Positions 1-10,840 of a DNA stretch of 64,000 nt are shown in pieces. Every line of letters starts with the position of its first letter. The first letter of the stretch is position 1. The DNA comes from Auricularia sp. M13 (lineage: Eukaryota > Basidiomycota > Agaricomycetes > Auriculariales > Auriculariaceae). The DNA is taken from NCBI GenBank assembly GCA_037042915.1, contig CM073194.1, positions 4,464,001 through 4,528,000 of the forward strand. The letters are read 5' to 3'. Below the pieces are notes generated by a model. That model made no database searches. It was not told the DNA's origin and was given only the letters and a program-made list of their open reading frames with translations. The translations under genes and the position numbers were made by a program.

Positions 1-141
1 ACGCCGTTTCCAGCTTCGTCACTCGCGCCCAGTAATACAGGATCCCCAGCGCTGCCGTCAGGACGCTGGCGAGGCTTTGACTTGCGCTTCAGAGCCGGGA
101 CCTGCAATTGTTAGCACGGCACTCGCAACCAACTGCTTCAG

Positions 142-657
142 TCAACACACCTCGACGTTGTACTGTGCATATGCCGCAAGCGCAGACCTGATTAGATGGT
201 CCACCCACCGCCGCAGCTTGCTCGTAGCATGGTCCTGTTCGTTGCTGATGTACTTGCGTAGCACCTCGACGACGGCATCCAAACCCTCGCTTCGTTCGAC
301 GAACATAGCAATAGGACCCGAGTCCAGGTCACCGAAGAAGATCGAGAGGTGTTTATCAACAGCCCCCTGTGCTGACCCTGTCGATTCAATGTCCCATTCG
401 GCCACTACAAAACGGTGGAACTTGTAGACACGTGTGTCAGTTGGAATAGCCTTTGGTAGATTTTGTAGAAGAAGCAGCAGATAATCGAGCTTCGCTTCTG
501 TATCAGGCTCGGGCTGGCTCTTGTCACTGCTGAGCTCAGCGGCCATTGCACGGTCCGCAAGTCTGCGATAGCCAGCAGGATCTACCGTGGAGTCGAGACG
601 AAGCAGCGGCAGCACTGCCGCTGATGACTCCGGTTGTTCTTGACTACTAATGATCAA
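142..657 (-). CDS. Unknown protein, probably continuing off the left edge
   Basis: I do not recognise this protein. The open stretch gives 171 residues starting at an ATG at 657, with a Leu-rich helix around residues 57-70 and a C-terminal helical part. The stop at 142 may be read-through into an intron: a GTGTGT donor follows the codons for NVE near 150, and a TTGCAG acceptor lies near 107. Sequence between the edge and about 85 stays open in one frame with a hydrophobic stretch (LTAALGILYYW), so a membrane-bound C-terminus beyond the window is possible. Codon use looks coding. The start and the downstream exon are inferred only. Confidence 0.4.
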   Translation of the reverse strand: MIISSQEQPESSAAVLPLLRLDSTVDPAGYRRLADRAMAAELSSDKSQPEPDTEAKLDYLLLLLQNLPKAIPTDTRVYKFHRFVVAEWDIESTGSAQGAVDKHLSIFFGDLDSGPIAMFVERSEGLDAVVEVLRKYISNEQDHATSKLRRWVDHLIRSALAAYAQYNVEVC

Positions 658-1900
658 GATTAGAGTTCAAAAGTTACGTGCTCAACGCGACACAGACCGG
701 CTCTCCCAGAGAGCGATTTCTGTTTTTAACACGGCCCTCCCGGACCCGGCGTTAATAACATGTTATTAACACTTTGTTAATAACATTGTTATTAACAAAC
801 ACTTTTCAACAGCACCCTACGGTAGGCTCGTGACCAGCCGCTTTAGAACTCCGCTGCGCTGCGATGTAAAGCGGCTGGGAACAACGGACGTCACAAACAT
901 ATGTCACACTTTTTGATACTGAGCGTGACACGGGACTTAGCCAAATCGCGCGCCCGCACCTCATGCCACTACCGTCACAAACTTATTTTTTCGTCATAAT
1001 CCAAAAGTTACCATTTATCACTCCTGAATCGATTTATATAGGGTAATATTTATAAGTTTTGGAAGTATAAAATAGCAACTGGGCACCAAGGAAGTCCAGG
1101 AATGACCCTCATTCGGTAGGGATGGGTCGTAAAGTGATTATCCTATACTTTGGGGAGTCCAGAACGCTCACGGCCGTGCGCTATAGTGGTAGCGGTGCCA
1201 GGCAGGGAGCAGAGCAGACCCAGGCCAATTCACAGCGATAGAGCAATCACCTTGCTCAAATTATTGCACCATATGGCATATTAGTACCCAGAACTAGGAT
1301 ATATTGACTCAAATGGACGGGACAGAACACAAGGATGTTGGGTGCTCGGGGGGAAGAGGCGAAATCTGGCTAAGTCCCGCGTCACGTCAGTATCAGCGCC
1401 ATCACTCGGTTATGATGCTGTCCAATGTTCCCAGACGCTTCGCATCGGCCCGTCCCAATTTCAAAGTCCGATGCGTCGCGTCTGGTTACGAGACTAGATG
1501 CGCGGCCACCTGTGTCTTGACCGTGAGATAGAGGGCTTCTGCAAGGTGTGATTAGCTTAGCGGAATTCAGATGTCCAAAATTTGACTTTTCTGGCCCTCA
1601 GGAGGGTTTCTAGAGTCTACTGGTCTGTTCACACCGTGCAAGTAGTTAGAATTGGCCCCTTGCAGGAGGACAGGTATCCCTGCATCGCCCTGTGTGTTTG
1701 TATCGGCGCCTGCACATGTGCTTTGGCTGCTGCTGCCGTTCCCGACCGCCAGAAATGCTGTTTTTTAAAACGTCGAATTTCGATCATATAAGTACATGTT
1801 GCAGAAGCACTACATCCCCCCGTTAAGATGCAGTTCACCGCGCATCAATAGCTGCAGCGGATGGCGAGAAATAAGTGTTCCCGTCGCGGCTGGCCGAGTA
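658..1900. other. Intergenic, AT-rich, no gene recognised
   Basis: No conserved reading frame is visible. The stretch holds the palindrome pair at 751-796, a 12-bp-stem hairpin at 834-878 (CCAGCCGCTTTA with TAAAGCGGCTGG) and several TGTCAC/GTGACA words at 890-990. Short ORFs here look random. Confidence 0.6.
751..796. repeat. Two tandem near-identical perfect palindromes
   Basis: Bases 751-770 read GTTAATAACATGTTATTAAC, a perfect 20-bp palindrome. Bases 776-796 carry the same arms around a 1-bp larger centre (GTTAATAACA-T-TGTTATTAAC). The pair lies about 95 bp upstream of the start of the minus-strand ORF at 142-657. Confidence 0.9.
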
Positions 1901-2508
1901 CACCGGGGGCAGAGGCCGTAATAGCATACCGTATGCTATTACCTTGATAGCATACGCAAAACATACGGCTCTTTGTGCCACGCTCGGAAAACAAAATCTT
2001 TTGGCCTCACAATGCAATTATAATTGACGACCTCACAAGTTCCGGCAGTCATTGCGACCCCATCAGGCCAGGATTCCTGCTACTTTCGATAGCTCTACAT
2101 AACATCAATACTGCAAGGATGACAGACTCAAAGGCGAGCCCACTATATTTGACGGCGCTGAGCCCCCTCTCAGCTGCAAGCCTGACGAGGAATGCTAAAG
2201 ACTATTGTCACTACACTTGCTGTCTGCTAAGTGAGTGGTTTGCACATCAGTCATTGCGCTTTTCCTATCAACATTGATCCCTTGAGGGCTATCCCGTCAT
2301 ACCATACGGAGGTGCACCCGAGCAATGGGTTGTAGGGTGCCCGAAGGATGGTGAGGTATTCTCAGTTCCAGCCTGAGTGGCACCTCCGATGCCTCGTGGA
2401 GGCTCCATTGTGCCGTCCGAGAGCCCGTGTGGCACCAATTCCATGTGTTTTGCGTATGCTATCACGGTAATAGCAGACGGTCTGCTATTACGACCTTTGC
2501 CCCCGGTG
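1901..2508. mobile_element. 608-bp foldback/MITE-like element with about 66-bp inverted ends
   Basis: The left end (1901-1966) starts CACCGGGGGC. The right end (2443-2508) ends GCCCCCGGTG and is its imperfect reverse complement over about 66 bp. Each arm contains its own palindrome around GTAATAGCATAC/GTATGCTATTAC, diverged in the right arm to GCAGAC/GTCTGC. No transposase is encoded. I could not find a convincing target-site duplication, so the family is unassigned. Confidence 0.7.
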
Positions 2509-2675
2509 GTCGTAGCGTTTCGGCCGGCGCCATCCGGTATGGGAACAGCTGTAAGAGCTCGGCTTAGAGCCTTAGAACCACTGGCTGCGGCCGTCCGAGT
2601 CCATTTCGAGCAAGCGGGCCGAATGATCCATTTTCAATTTGCGCAGGCCATGTGAGGAGAGGTGCGCGCTGCGCT

Positions 2676-3573
2676 ATGGGTTTCAGGCGCGTGCGCCGGC
2701 GCGGCCAAACAGATGATGCCTCCCGCCACCTCGCAAGACCCTCCAGCAGGCTGTATTACGCCCTTCTCTTCGCCCTGATTCGTTCCTTACAACTTCTGGT
2801 CGCCCACGTACGTGTTCCGCTGCACCTGATAGCTTGTGCTTTGTTATGTAGAACCGTGCATGGGCTAGGGATCTTGTCATCGGTGCCGGGGCCGTCATTC
2901 TCGACGCGAGCAAGCGCAAGGTGCTCGTGCTGTGGGATCCCGTGACTAGCCGATACCGTTTCCCGTGGGCTAAGCATGATAAGGACGACCTTGGGCAGTT
3001 CGTGGTTTCGCCTTTTGAGCAGATTGCAGACGAGGTCGGTTCACGCTCCTTCTTGCACATCATGTCATCCTGCTCGGAGTCTCGTTGCTAAAAAAATTGC
3101 GTACTGTGTATGGTCTTTCTCTATCGCAGACAGGCTACACCCTCGAGAAGCTAGCTCTGCCCAAGCTCTCACGGCGGTACGCGAACCCGGACGCGCGTGA
3201 CTGGGAGGACCTGCAGGTGGAGGTGTGCATTGACCCTGCGCCGGAAAGCGCAACAGACGACCCCTTCTTCATGACCTTCGACGTTTTCTGGTTCCGCGGC
3301 GTCCCCGAGTACAAGCGGTTCGACAGCAGGCAGCGCATGCTCATGTGGTTCGCGTGCCGCGTGGTAGATGGGGCGCCCGCCCACGAGAATGTGGTGTGGA
3401 TGGGTTTTGAGGAGGCGGCGACTTGGCTTGCGATTGGCCGTCACAGTGGCGACTCGATGGAGCAGTCTGACTCGGACTCGGACTCGGAGAGGCACGTCGA
3501 CAACGGCTCGTGCGCTGCGCTCAAGCAGCTCGTGGCGATATTGGAGAATCCAGGGACGCAGCTTGCTGCATGA
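2676..3573 (+). CDS. Degenerate NUDIX-fold protein, paralogue A
   Basis: Three exons (2676-2807, 2852-3034, 3130-3573) add to 759 nt, predicting 252 residues; both introns have GT..AG ends. The NUDIX fold shows as the strand VIGAGAVILD followed by KVLVLWDP and, across intron 2, ADETGYTLEKL, the position of the NUDIX helix. The catalytic motif GX5EX7REUXEEXGU is poorly kept: the R-E pair is replaced by E-Q and the glycine is missing. Pyrophosphatase activity is therefore doubtful. The C-terminus has an SDSDSDSE acidic run near 3470-3490. It is convergent with paralogue B and related to C and D at 35.7-37.4 kb. The first exon is the weakest part of the model. Confidence 0.7.
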
Positions 3574-3834
3574 CGTTGTCGACCTTGCTCCCTGTCTTTG
3601 CTGATGAGCCGATAACTCCAGTTGCTTGTTGTGTGTACGAGACGATACCCTGCTCGCGTGAAATATACGGCCTTGGCAGCATCTTTAAAACTCATCACTC
3701 TCACTTCGAGATTATGACGCCAGACTCCTAAGGCTGCAGTACGAAGACAGGCGTGAGCAATTGGCCTCAAACTCGCACCAGATTGCCATCTATATAATGC
3801 TTCAAAGATTTCTCCCACTGCCCATTGGTGACCT

Positions 3835-4958
3835 CTAATCCTTTGATGGGCGAAGGTCTTTAGTGGCCTTCCATAGTACGTCAAAAAGGAGCAGCGCGGG
3901 CTCAGCGACGTAGTCCTCATCCGTCAGTGTCACAAGCGCGTCTTCCAAAGGCATAAAACTGAATCGGTAATCCTTCCGAATCGGCTTGTCGTGTGTGACC
4001 TGGTCTCCTCGCACAATGCCGCTGTACCAGTTGATGAACGACTGCCGACCATCCAGCTGCTGACCCGGAGGGCGTTGGTGGTTCTGAAACCAAGCCACGT
4101 CGAGTGCGACCAAAAAGGGGCTCGTACTGTAAAGCTAATAATTATTACCGCGTCACGCGTCACGGAGGCCTCATGGCCCGGTAATAAATGCGTTTTGTAG
4201 CATGTCACGGGCCCCTCATGGTAATAGAGTGTCACGGTGCTCGAATACTGAATTTCTCACCGGTGCCCGTCCGGAGCGGCGCGCCTTCGGCGCGCATATT
4301 GTACAAGTTATATAACAGCAAAATCTCACAGAATCTCTGCAGAAACACAGTGTTCGGCATCCTGGTGGTCGATGTATTGCACAGATAAAGTGTTGAAGGG
4401 CCTGAGGGGGCCCCAGAAACAACCTTGAAATGAGATGACTGTATCAAATACTCTTTCTCACTGTCCAGTTGTGCCTTGTTCTGCTGAGAAGCACTGATTG
4501 AGCCAAAATTTCTCTTGTATGTCTGGCAACGTCACGTGTCACAGGCTCCGACATGTCACGGTCCAACGTCCATGGTAATAATTATTAGCTCTACAGTAGT
4601 GGTGGTGCTTTCACAGCATAGTTGCGGTTCGAGGTCTCGCCATTCTTTGACGTCCAATTTTTGATACTGCTTGAACGGCTTGACGAGAGGGAGACGTTCG
4701 ACGACCAATCCGGTCTGAGTTGATGGTGAAACGAGACTCGGCGACAAAACGAGACACCGACACGCTGACCTGGTCGTGGACGAATTGCAGAGGCGCCATG
4801 ATCAGCTTCTCCAGAGACTCCTCCTCGATGAAGCGGGGTAGCATGCTCGTCCCGAATTCAATATGTTCCAGGACAAGAACTTCGTCTAGTCTACCTGAGA
4901 GCGACGTCTTAACAGCGACCCCTCTTCCGGCGGTGCGGGCGGGGTCGCTGTATAGCGT
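3835..4958 (-). pseudogene. Degenerate NUDIX-fold protein, paralogue B, split by a MITE
   Basis: The exon from 4958 to 4770 reads GRGVAVKTSL..DEVLVLEHIEFG. A 55-bp intron (4715-4769) follows, then TGLVVERLPLVK.. to about 4597, where the 470-bp element at 4127-4596 interrupts the gene. Reading resumes at 4124 with SPFLVALDVAWF and ends at the stop at 3835. Removing the element and one TA copy leaves 597 nt without a stop (199 codons), and the join STTTT-SPF aligns with YTTT-GPF of paralogue C. With the insert in place translation stops inside it. A first exon should lie upstream of 4958 (an ATG at 5037 is possible) but is not resolved. The NUDIX catalytic glutamates are also missing here. Confidence 0.75.
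4127..4596. mobile_element. 470-bp Tc1/mariner-type MITE
   Basis: The ends are 23-bp inverted repeats with one mismatch: CTGTA(A/G)AGC followed by TAATAATTATTACC. The element is flanked by TA on both sides (4125-4126 and 4597-4598), the target duplication of the Tc1/mariner superfamily. It encodes no transposase. TGTCACG words lie inside both ends. It sits inside NUDIX-like paralogue B. Confidence 0.88.
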
Positions 4959-5628
4959 CTACTTCTAAATGGCCGAGCTTACTGATTGGTGCAGTTCCGA
5001 GGATCTTCCGCCTTATGACACGCGTGACGACACGCATCGTGATGCGGAACTGCGTTGTATACTCGAGCATCCATCGCTTTACCTGGTAGCCAGAACATTG
5101 TTTTCACTATAAGAGATATAGCACAGATGGACAGCTACGTTATGGCGCCAGAACACTTGCAAGTTGTACAGAATGGCAGCCCAATCTGGTTGAGGGTGTG
5201 CCTAAAGTTACAATACATGATAATACTCTTGTTCAATAACCCAAGATTTCTTTGAGAATTCCCGGTAGCAGCATATCTTTATTCTAACGATATGAGCTCC
5301 ATGTTGCATGTGTGGGAAGATGTGTAGAAAGCACAGTGCTCGGGCGCGGAACCAGGCTGAACGGCCCGGCCGGAGCGAGTCACTTTAGGGCCGGTCATGT
5401 TGACCAACCGATAAGCCCACCGCGTTAAAACAATGACTAAACTTCGTCCTTCTCGTTGATGATGACGGCGCCATTCTGATACGCAATGTCCCTAGAATCC
5501 AAGTTAGGATGCGAAGGAACATGAAATGTGTTCAGCATACGGGGCACAAAACGTCCTGTCATCCACATTTACACAAGTATATTCCGTTCGAATGACTCTG
5601 CGAGGAGTGTCGTGGCCCATGGAGATCA
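4959..5628. other. Intergenic, possible upstream exon of paralogue B only
   Basis: A minus-strand ATG at 5037 could begin the first exon of NUDIX-like paralogue B, but the intron left between it and 4958 would be unusually short. Nothing else recognisable is seen. Confidence 0.4.
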
Positions 5629-5636
5629 AATGGGAG

Positions 5637-6310
5637 TAAGGCTGAAACTAAATTAAATATAAGTACACCTCGCCGTACTTTATTTAGATTTAGTATGTAA
5701 TTAGTATTAATTAATTATAACTAGTTATATCTGAATCAAATCAAGTGCCATTGATGACAAGTTATACTCGGTGTATATAACTAATGACTACATCATACAT
5801 ACTTCTATAACTATACCTACTGATCATACAAGGTCCCTGAGGTGTTGGGATGCCTGCAATGTGAGGGTGAGGCAAGAAACCCCTTTGGGTGAGAGTATTA
5901 CCAAATTGGGAAGACAATCCAAGATGAAGCATGACTGATGACTGGGATACCATACCTGCTCCTCAGGTATATGATCGGTTAATAGGACTCCATATGGCTT
6001 GATACAGTATGCATTACAACCTCAGGATACTTCAGAAATTGACTCTGGCAACATATAAGGTACTTGGCAGTCTTGCATATCGTCAAGGACCTCCACTCCC
6101 ATGGCAGGAAGGTCTCTATAAATGTGGATCAGGTCTAGAACACCTCTCTCTAGATGCATCTCAGTTGATCTGAGCCCTCAGAAAGTTGACATGTAGATAC
6201 AATTAATTATATCTAATTACTCAAAAATACACGAGTTCGTACTTTAATTATATTTATATAGGCTGTTAATTAATTATACTTAGTAATTAATTAAATTAGT
6301 TGCAGCCTTA
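5637..6310. mobile_element. 674-bp hAT-type MITE
   Basis: The ends are imperfect inverted repeats starting TAAGGCTG(A/C)AACTAA. A perfect 8-bp direct duplication AATGGGAG flanks it at 5629-5636 and 6311-6318. Eight-bp duplications are the hallmark of hAT elements. The interior is AT-rich and non-coding, with TAATTAATTA-rich subterminal parts. The right end lies about 165 bp past the stop of the permease gene. Confidence 0.87.
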
Positions 6311-6474
6311 AATGGGAGAGGGTCGAGGAAAGAAGAAAGGTTTCGGCATCAGCCGTCGCATCGTGAAAGCGTGCGTGAAAGTAATTGCTCTCAGGCTCGA
6401 TCGCGAGGTAATGCGCGCTCAAGTTTCTGTACATTTCGTCGCGGAGCATCTAGCACATCGATCGAACGTATTCA

Positions 6475-8422
6475 TCATCTGCCCACCAACTTCCATTCGA
6501 CAGTCCTGAACGCCGCATACGCCACACCAGAAGCCACAAAACCGAGCTCGAACGCGATATCGCCCGTCGTCCTGGCCACGGGGCCGGTAAACCACGCCTC
6601 CTCCATGCACACGACCACCACGCCCGCGCCAACGGCACACGCTCCCAGCGCCGCGACGCCAAGCGGCAACCTCCCCGCATCGTCCCACGCGCTGACATCG
6701 TACCGCGAAAACCGCGCGCTCCGGAACAGCAGGTGCTCGACGAAGAGCACCGCGCCGTAGACCGAGCTCCAGTAGCCGATGAGCCCGAGGAAGTTGCTCA
6801 GCGCCTCCTCAAAGTGCGCCGCGGCGACGATGGCGAGCGGGATGAGGATGGCGGTCGCGGCGGCGCTGAGGAGGTAGCGGGGGATGCGCAGTGTGACGGG
6901 GAATGGGAGGAGCACTTGCAAGCTGAGCCCGAAGGAGTAGAGTGTTGGGGAGATGTTGCCGCTTACGCTGAATGCGAGGATGACGAGCAGGAAGCGCGAG
7001 AATTTGTCGCCTGCTGGGAGGAGGATTGCGTGGAGGAGCCCGGAGAGCGATGTGTGCGTGTATGCTGTGTCCCATGATGGGTTGGCGGCTAGTGAGGAGG
7101 CAAAGGCTGCTCCGAGGGTTTGTACCAGGACCTGAGAAGGGGAGAACGCATATGAGAAACGAATTCAGAGCTGGTGACAAAATGACGCACGATAGGCGTG
7201 ATGAAGCCGAGGTAGGTGTATGCAAAGACTCTATAGCTCGAGACGTCCGCCCGCATGTAGGTCGTGAAGTCCGACGCGATGGGGCAATAGCTGATGACGA
7301 ATCCCGCGACCGTTGCGCCGAAGGAGAGAATTTGAGGAGCAGTCGCCGGCGCCAACGTCGCATCCGGCTCTAAACGCCTGCCGCTGACGCCCGTCGCAAT
7401 GACGAAGACGATAAGCGGTGGGATCCACGCGTAGCGCTCATATCTTGGACGATTCTGAATTCAGCTAAAACCACTGCGGAAGGGAAAGTTTGAAACGCAC
7501 ATGTGTAGGACTTTGTAACCGCAGAACGACACCTGAAGTGAACACAAGCCGATGAGGGTCCTGGAGCATTGGCAGCTCGGAGCCGAGACTGAGACGTACG
7601 AAAAGAGAAATGGCGGCAACAATGACGATGCCGACGTCCCAGCTAATTCCCCCACTGCGCTCGCCCGTGGCGGGGTCGAAGCCGACGGACGCGCTCGAGA
7701 GCGTCGAGCCGCCTAGTATGCACGTCAAGATGAGATATCCCATCATAGTTGCCTATAAGATACAACAGGGTTATCCTGCTGCGAGGCGGAGGTGACTATC
7801 TATCGACGTACCAGGTTCAGGAGGGCGGGGAAAATAGAGCCCCAGAAGCCGAAACTGTATCGAGCCTGTACCATTTGTCGTAAACCCAGCTTGGGGCCGA
7901 ACGTCGAACTAATTGGAGGAGATACTCAGTCGTATTGCGAGCTGTGGGTTTTGGAAACGCACAAGTACGCAGGTAACGCGCATCCTACGACGTTGAAACT
8001 GAGTATGCTCAGCGCCGTGTCGCGGAAGCTGAGACCGAAGACTATAGGTCCTAAAGTTCCAGCCGAGAATCTGACAGGGGGGAACAAATCCGTCATCAGC
8101 TTAGTTGCACGAGTCGGCGACAGGTACGCGCACGAGAGGATGTTGCAGTTCGCCGAGAGCCACAGAAAAAAGACTTTGTGGAACTGTGGGTCTGCGCGGT
8201 CCTCATGCGGAACAGGTAGTATCCTAAATACTCAACGTTCAGTCTTTTTGAACCTTCAGCAAGAGTGCGCGAGGTGACTCACCCGCGAGTTTCTACCCCG
8301 AGCGTGAGCAATCGTCGCGAAAGGTCCTGGAACTGCGACGCGGGCGGGAGGCCGCCTTTTTCCTGCAGATCGAGGCTGCTGGCGTCCGAGTTGAGCTTAT
8401 CGTCGACGTCCGCGCGCGTCAT
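6475..8422 (-). CDS. Purine-cytosine permease (NCS1 family, Fcy2-like)
   Basis: This is a multi-exon gene starting at ATG 8422. Exon 1 encodes the cytosolic N-terminus (MTRADVDDKLN.. to LTLGVETRG). The intron at about 8228-8282 joins it to ILPVPHEDR..PQFHKVFFLWLSAN, the conserved entry to TM1 of fungal Fcy2 permeases. Later exons give GPIVFGLSFRD, FGPKLGLRQMVQARYSFGF, the loop GGISWDVGI, SYCPIASDFTTYMR and, in the last exon, FLGLIGYWSSVYGAVLFVEHL and a C-terminal TM pair. Family members are plasma-membrane proton symporters for adenine, guanine, hypoxanthine and cytosine. Individual introns between 6921 and 7900 were not all placed. It is divergent from the next gene, with 726 bp between the starts. 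Confidence 0.85.
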
Positions 8423-9148
8423 GGTGGTGGAGAGCTGCCAACCTCGCCCGCGCGGCGGGCATCCGTTCCATCCTATTCTCGGCGATGCGGGAAAGCGATC
8501 CGGAAAGCAGAATCGGCCGCGATCTTATCTTATCTGAGATTAGACAGAAGCGCTGGCAGGTCAACTTCGAGAAGCTGCTAAGTAACTGAAAGAGGAGAAA
8601 TTCACTTACTGATCGCGATCACGCAGAATGAGATGCTTAACCGTAGGTCCGTAGCGTTTGTTATCGTCCTCGCGGCACTGTACTTGAGTACGTATACCAG
8701 AAGCAGCAGACGCGTTGAGGACAATAGAACTGCGGCAAAGCATGACGTGATTGGTCTGGAAAATGAAAGGAGCCATGAGGCGCTGATAAAGACATCTTTT
8801 CTGCGTCGTTCCACTGCTGACAACGGACCGTAGACATAGGCCGTTGTGAATGGACTGCTATGAACTGCCAGTGGTGAGCTGGAGGCTCTGAGGCGGCGCT
8901 AAGGCAATCCAAGTACGCGTTACAGGCCGGGCTACTAACAGAGTGAGAGAACTAATGCAGCCAGGTAATTGAGGATGGCCGGCGTCGACTGTCGTCCATC
9001 GCGGGAAAGAGGCACGTGATGAACGCGAGCCAAACAGTGCAACAACACAAGGAGTCGGACGGCTCTCGGACCGGAGCGGCTGAAGCCGGCCGGAATATAA
9101 ATTGGGGCTCCGCAGACTGTGGCGGGCCCATCTTTTCCTGCTACAATC
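8423..9148. other. Divergent intergenic region with TATA box
   Basis: It separates the minus-strand permease from the plus-strand gene at 9149. A TATA-like TATAAAT at 9096-9102 lies 47 bp before that ATG. A minus-strand 73-codon ORF (8602-8823) has hydrophobic stretches but no recognisable identity, and I do not call it a gene. Confidence 0.5.
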
Positions 9149-10840
9149 ATGAGTGCCAGCACGTCGACTGCTCCTGCTACCTACGCGCCCCTCGCCGTCG
9201 CCGCGCCCGCCGCCATTGCGCCCCTCGCCGCCGCGCCCGACACCGTCGAGCAAGCCACCACAGCGCCAGCCACCGTCGACTCCGACGCGCCCATCGTCGC
9301 CTCCGTTGCCTGTGCCCCGTCTGTTCCCCGCCGCGGCGCGCCGATGCGGCGCACCGCGACGTACCTCGACCTGCGCGCGTGGCCTGGCTATGCCGCCGCG
9401 GTCGGACTCCCAGAGCCGCCCAGGATGCCCAAGAGCTTCTACTACTCGAACCACTTTACCAAGACCAAGTGGGGTAGCATGGACCCCATCCCGATGCCCA
9501 AGCGGGAGAAGAAGCGCGTCGACAAGAAGGCCCTGGTCATCACTGGGCCCGTCGACTGGCAGAAGTTCAAGACCATGAAGGGCGTCAAAAAGCAGCACGC
9601 CGTGACCAACGGCAAGGTCGACGAGACGCCGCTCACCAAATCCGAAAAGAAGCTGGCCAGGCGGTTCAGGGCCCGCTACGACCTGCGCCGCGTCAAGGAG
9701 CGCGTCGCGAAGCTCAAGCGCGCCGACAAATATGCCGCCGCCATGCATGCGAAGAAACTCGCCGCCCCCGCCCCCGACTCCCCCGTTGCAACCAGCACCG
9801 TCACCTTCGAAGTCGACCCAGTCGTGCCCGGCGCCTTCCCCGACGACCCTTCGGCTGAGGTGCAGAACGAACCTGACGCCAGCGACGACGCCAGCCCGTC
9901 CCTTACCGTGGCGCTGTTCAGGCTCGCTGTCGAGGTCGTTGCCGTGATGACGAAGCGCAAGCGCGTCCATGCCGAAGACGAGGCTGAGGCACGCGGCTCG
10001 AAGCGGCGGCGGGTCGACACGAATGGGCCGTCGCAGTCGCGCGCGGCAGCCCGTCCGACTGCGGGCAAGCCTACTCGCGGCACATTTACCGGCGTTACGG
10101 CGCCGACCCAGTCTGAATCAACCGCGACCGCTGCTCCCAGCGCGTCCCGGAAGCCTATGAAGCTGAAAGCGACGTTGTCGAAGGTCAGTGCTCCGCTTTG
10201 TCTTTGTTCCATATTTGACGCTGATTCCAAATGACAGTGCCCGCCCCCGGCGCGCCCGACACTTATTGACGATATCGAGAAGCTGGAGTCACTCTTCATG
10301 GACCCGCCGATGTTCGGGGCAGCTGCGGTTCCCGCAGCCGACAGCGCTCTCGCGGCGACTCCTCCCGGCTCGAAGCAGGCACTTGCGCCTGAGCCATCGG
10401 TCGCATCCTCGTCTTCCCCCATTCCGGCACGGCCGATGGCTTTGTCCCGTCAGCCGACCATCGTTCTCGGCTCCGTCGCGACTCGTGCGACGTCGTCCGC
10501 GTCAGCCGCCACCGCCGCGCAGGCCGGCGGGACGGCTCTACTGCGCGAAGCGCCGACTGTTATCGATTTTGGCCCCACGCCATCGTCCTCATCGTCCGGC
10601 CTGTCGCGCCAGCCCGCGGCCATCTTCAACTTCGGCGCCACGGCGCAGTCGTCGGCGTCGACGTCCAAGGCCTCCTTCGTGCCGTTCCAGGATGTCGGCT
10701 TCCTGCCCCCGCTTTGGGCCTCGTCGTCCAGCAACACGAACCGCGGCTCGCGCGGCGGTGCTCGCGCGCACAAGTACCAGGAGCACAAGGAGGCGAGGGG
10801 CGGACGCAAGGACCGGGATGATGGTGCCGCGAGCGCGTGA
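9149..10840 (+). CDS. Unknown basic, Ala/Pro/Ser-rich protein, probably nuclear
   Basis: Two exons (9149-10183, 10238-10840) are joined by a 54-bp intron and give 1,638 nt, or 545 residues. The N-terminal 55 residues are Ala/Pro-rich. Residues about 65-200 look like a folded conserved core (YLDLRAWPGYAAAVGLPEPP, FYYSNHFTKTKWGSMDPIPM, then a Lys/Arg-rich helix). Basic clusters KRKR and KRRR near residues 270-290 suggest nuclear import. The C-terminal exon is Ser/Ala/Gly-rich and ends in a basic GGARAHKYQEHKEARGGRK tail. I do not recognise the family. The ATG at 9149 is the first in frame and follows a TATA-like box by 47 bp. Confidence 0.75.

Noticed and set aside
4127-4596. Idea that the MITE acts as an ordinary intron
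   Set aside because: The borders have no GT..AG pair in the gene's orientation and the terminal repeats with TA duplication explain them better; cryptic internal splicing is not excluded.
8858-9970. 370-codon minus-strand ORF
   Set aside because: Overlaps the plus-strand gene at 9149 in antisense; Gly/Arg-rich composition typical of shadow frames in GC-rich DNA.
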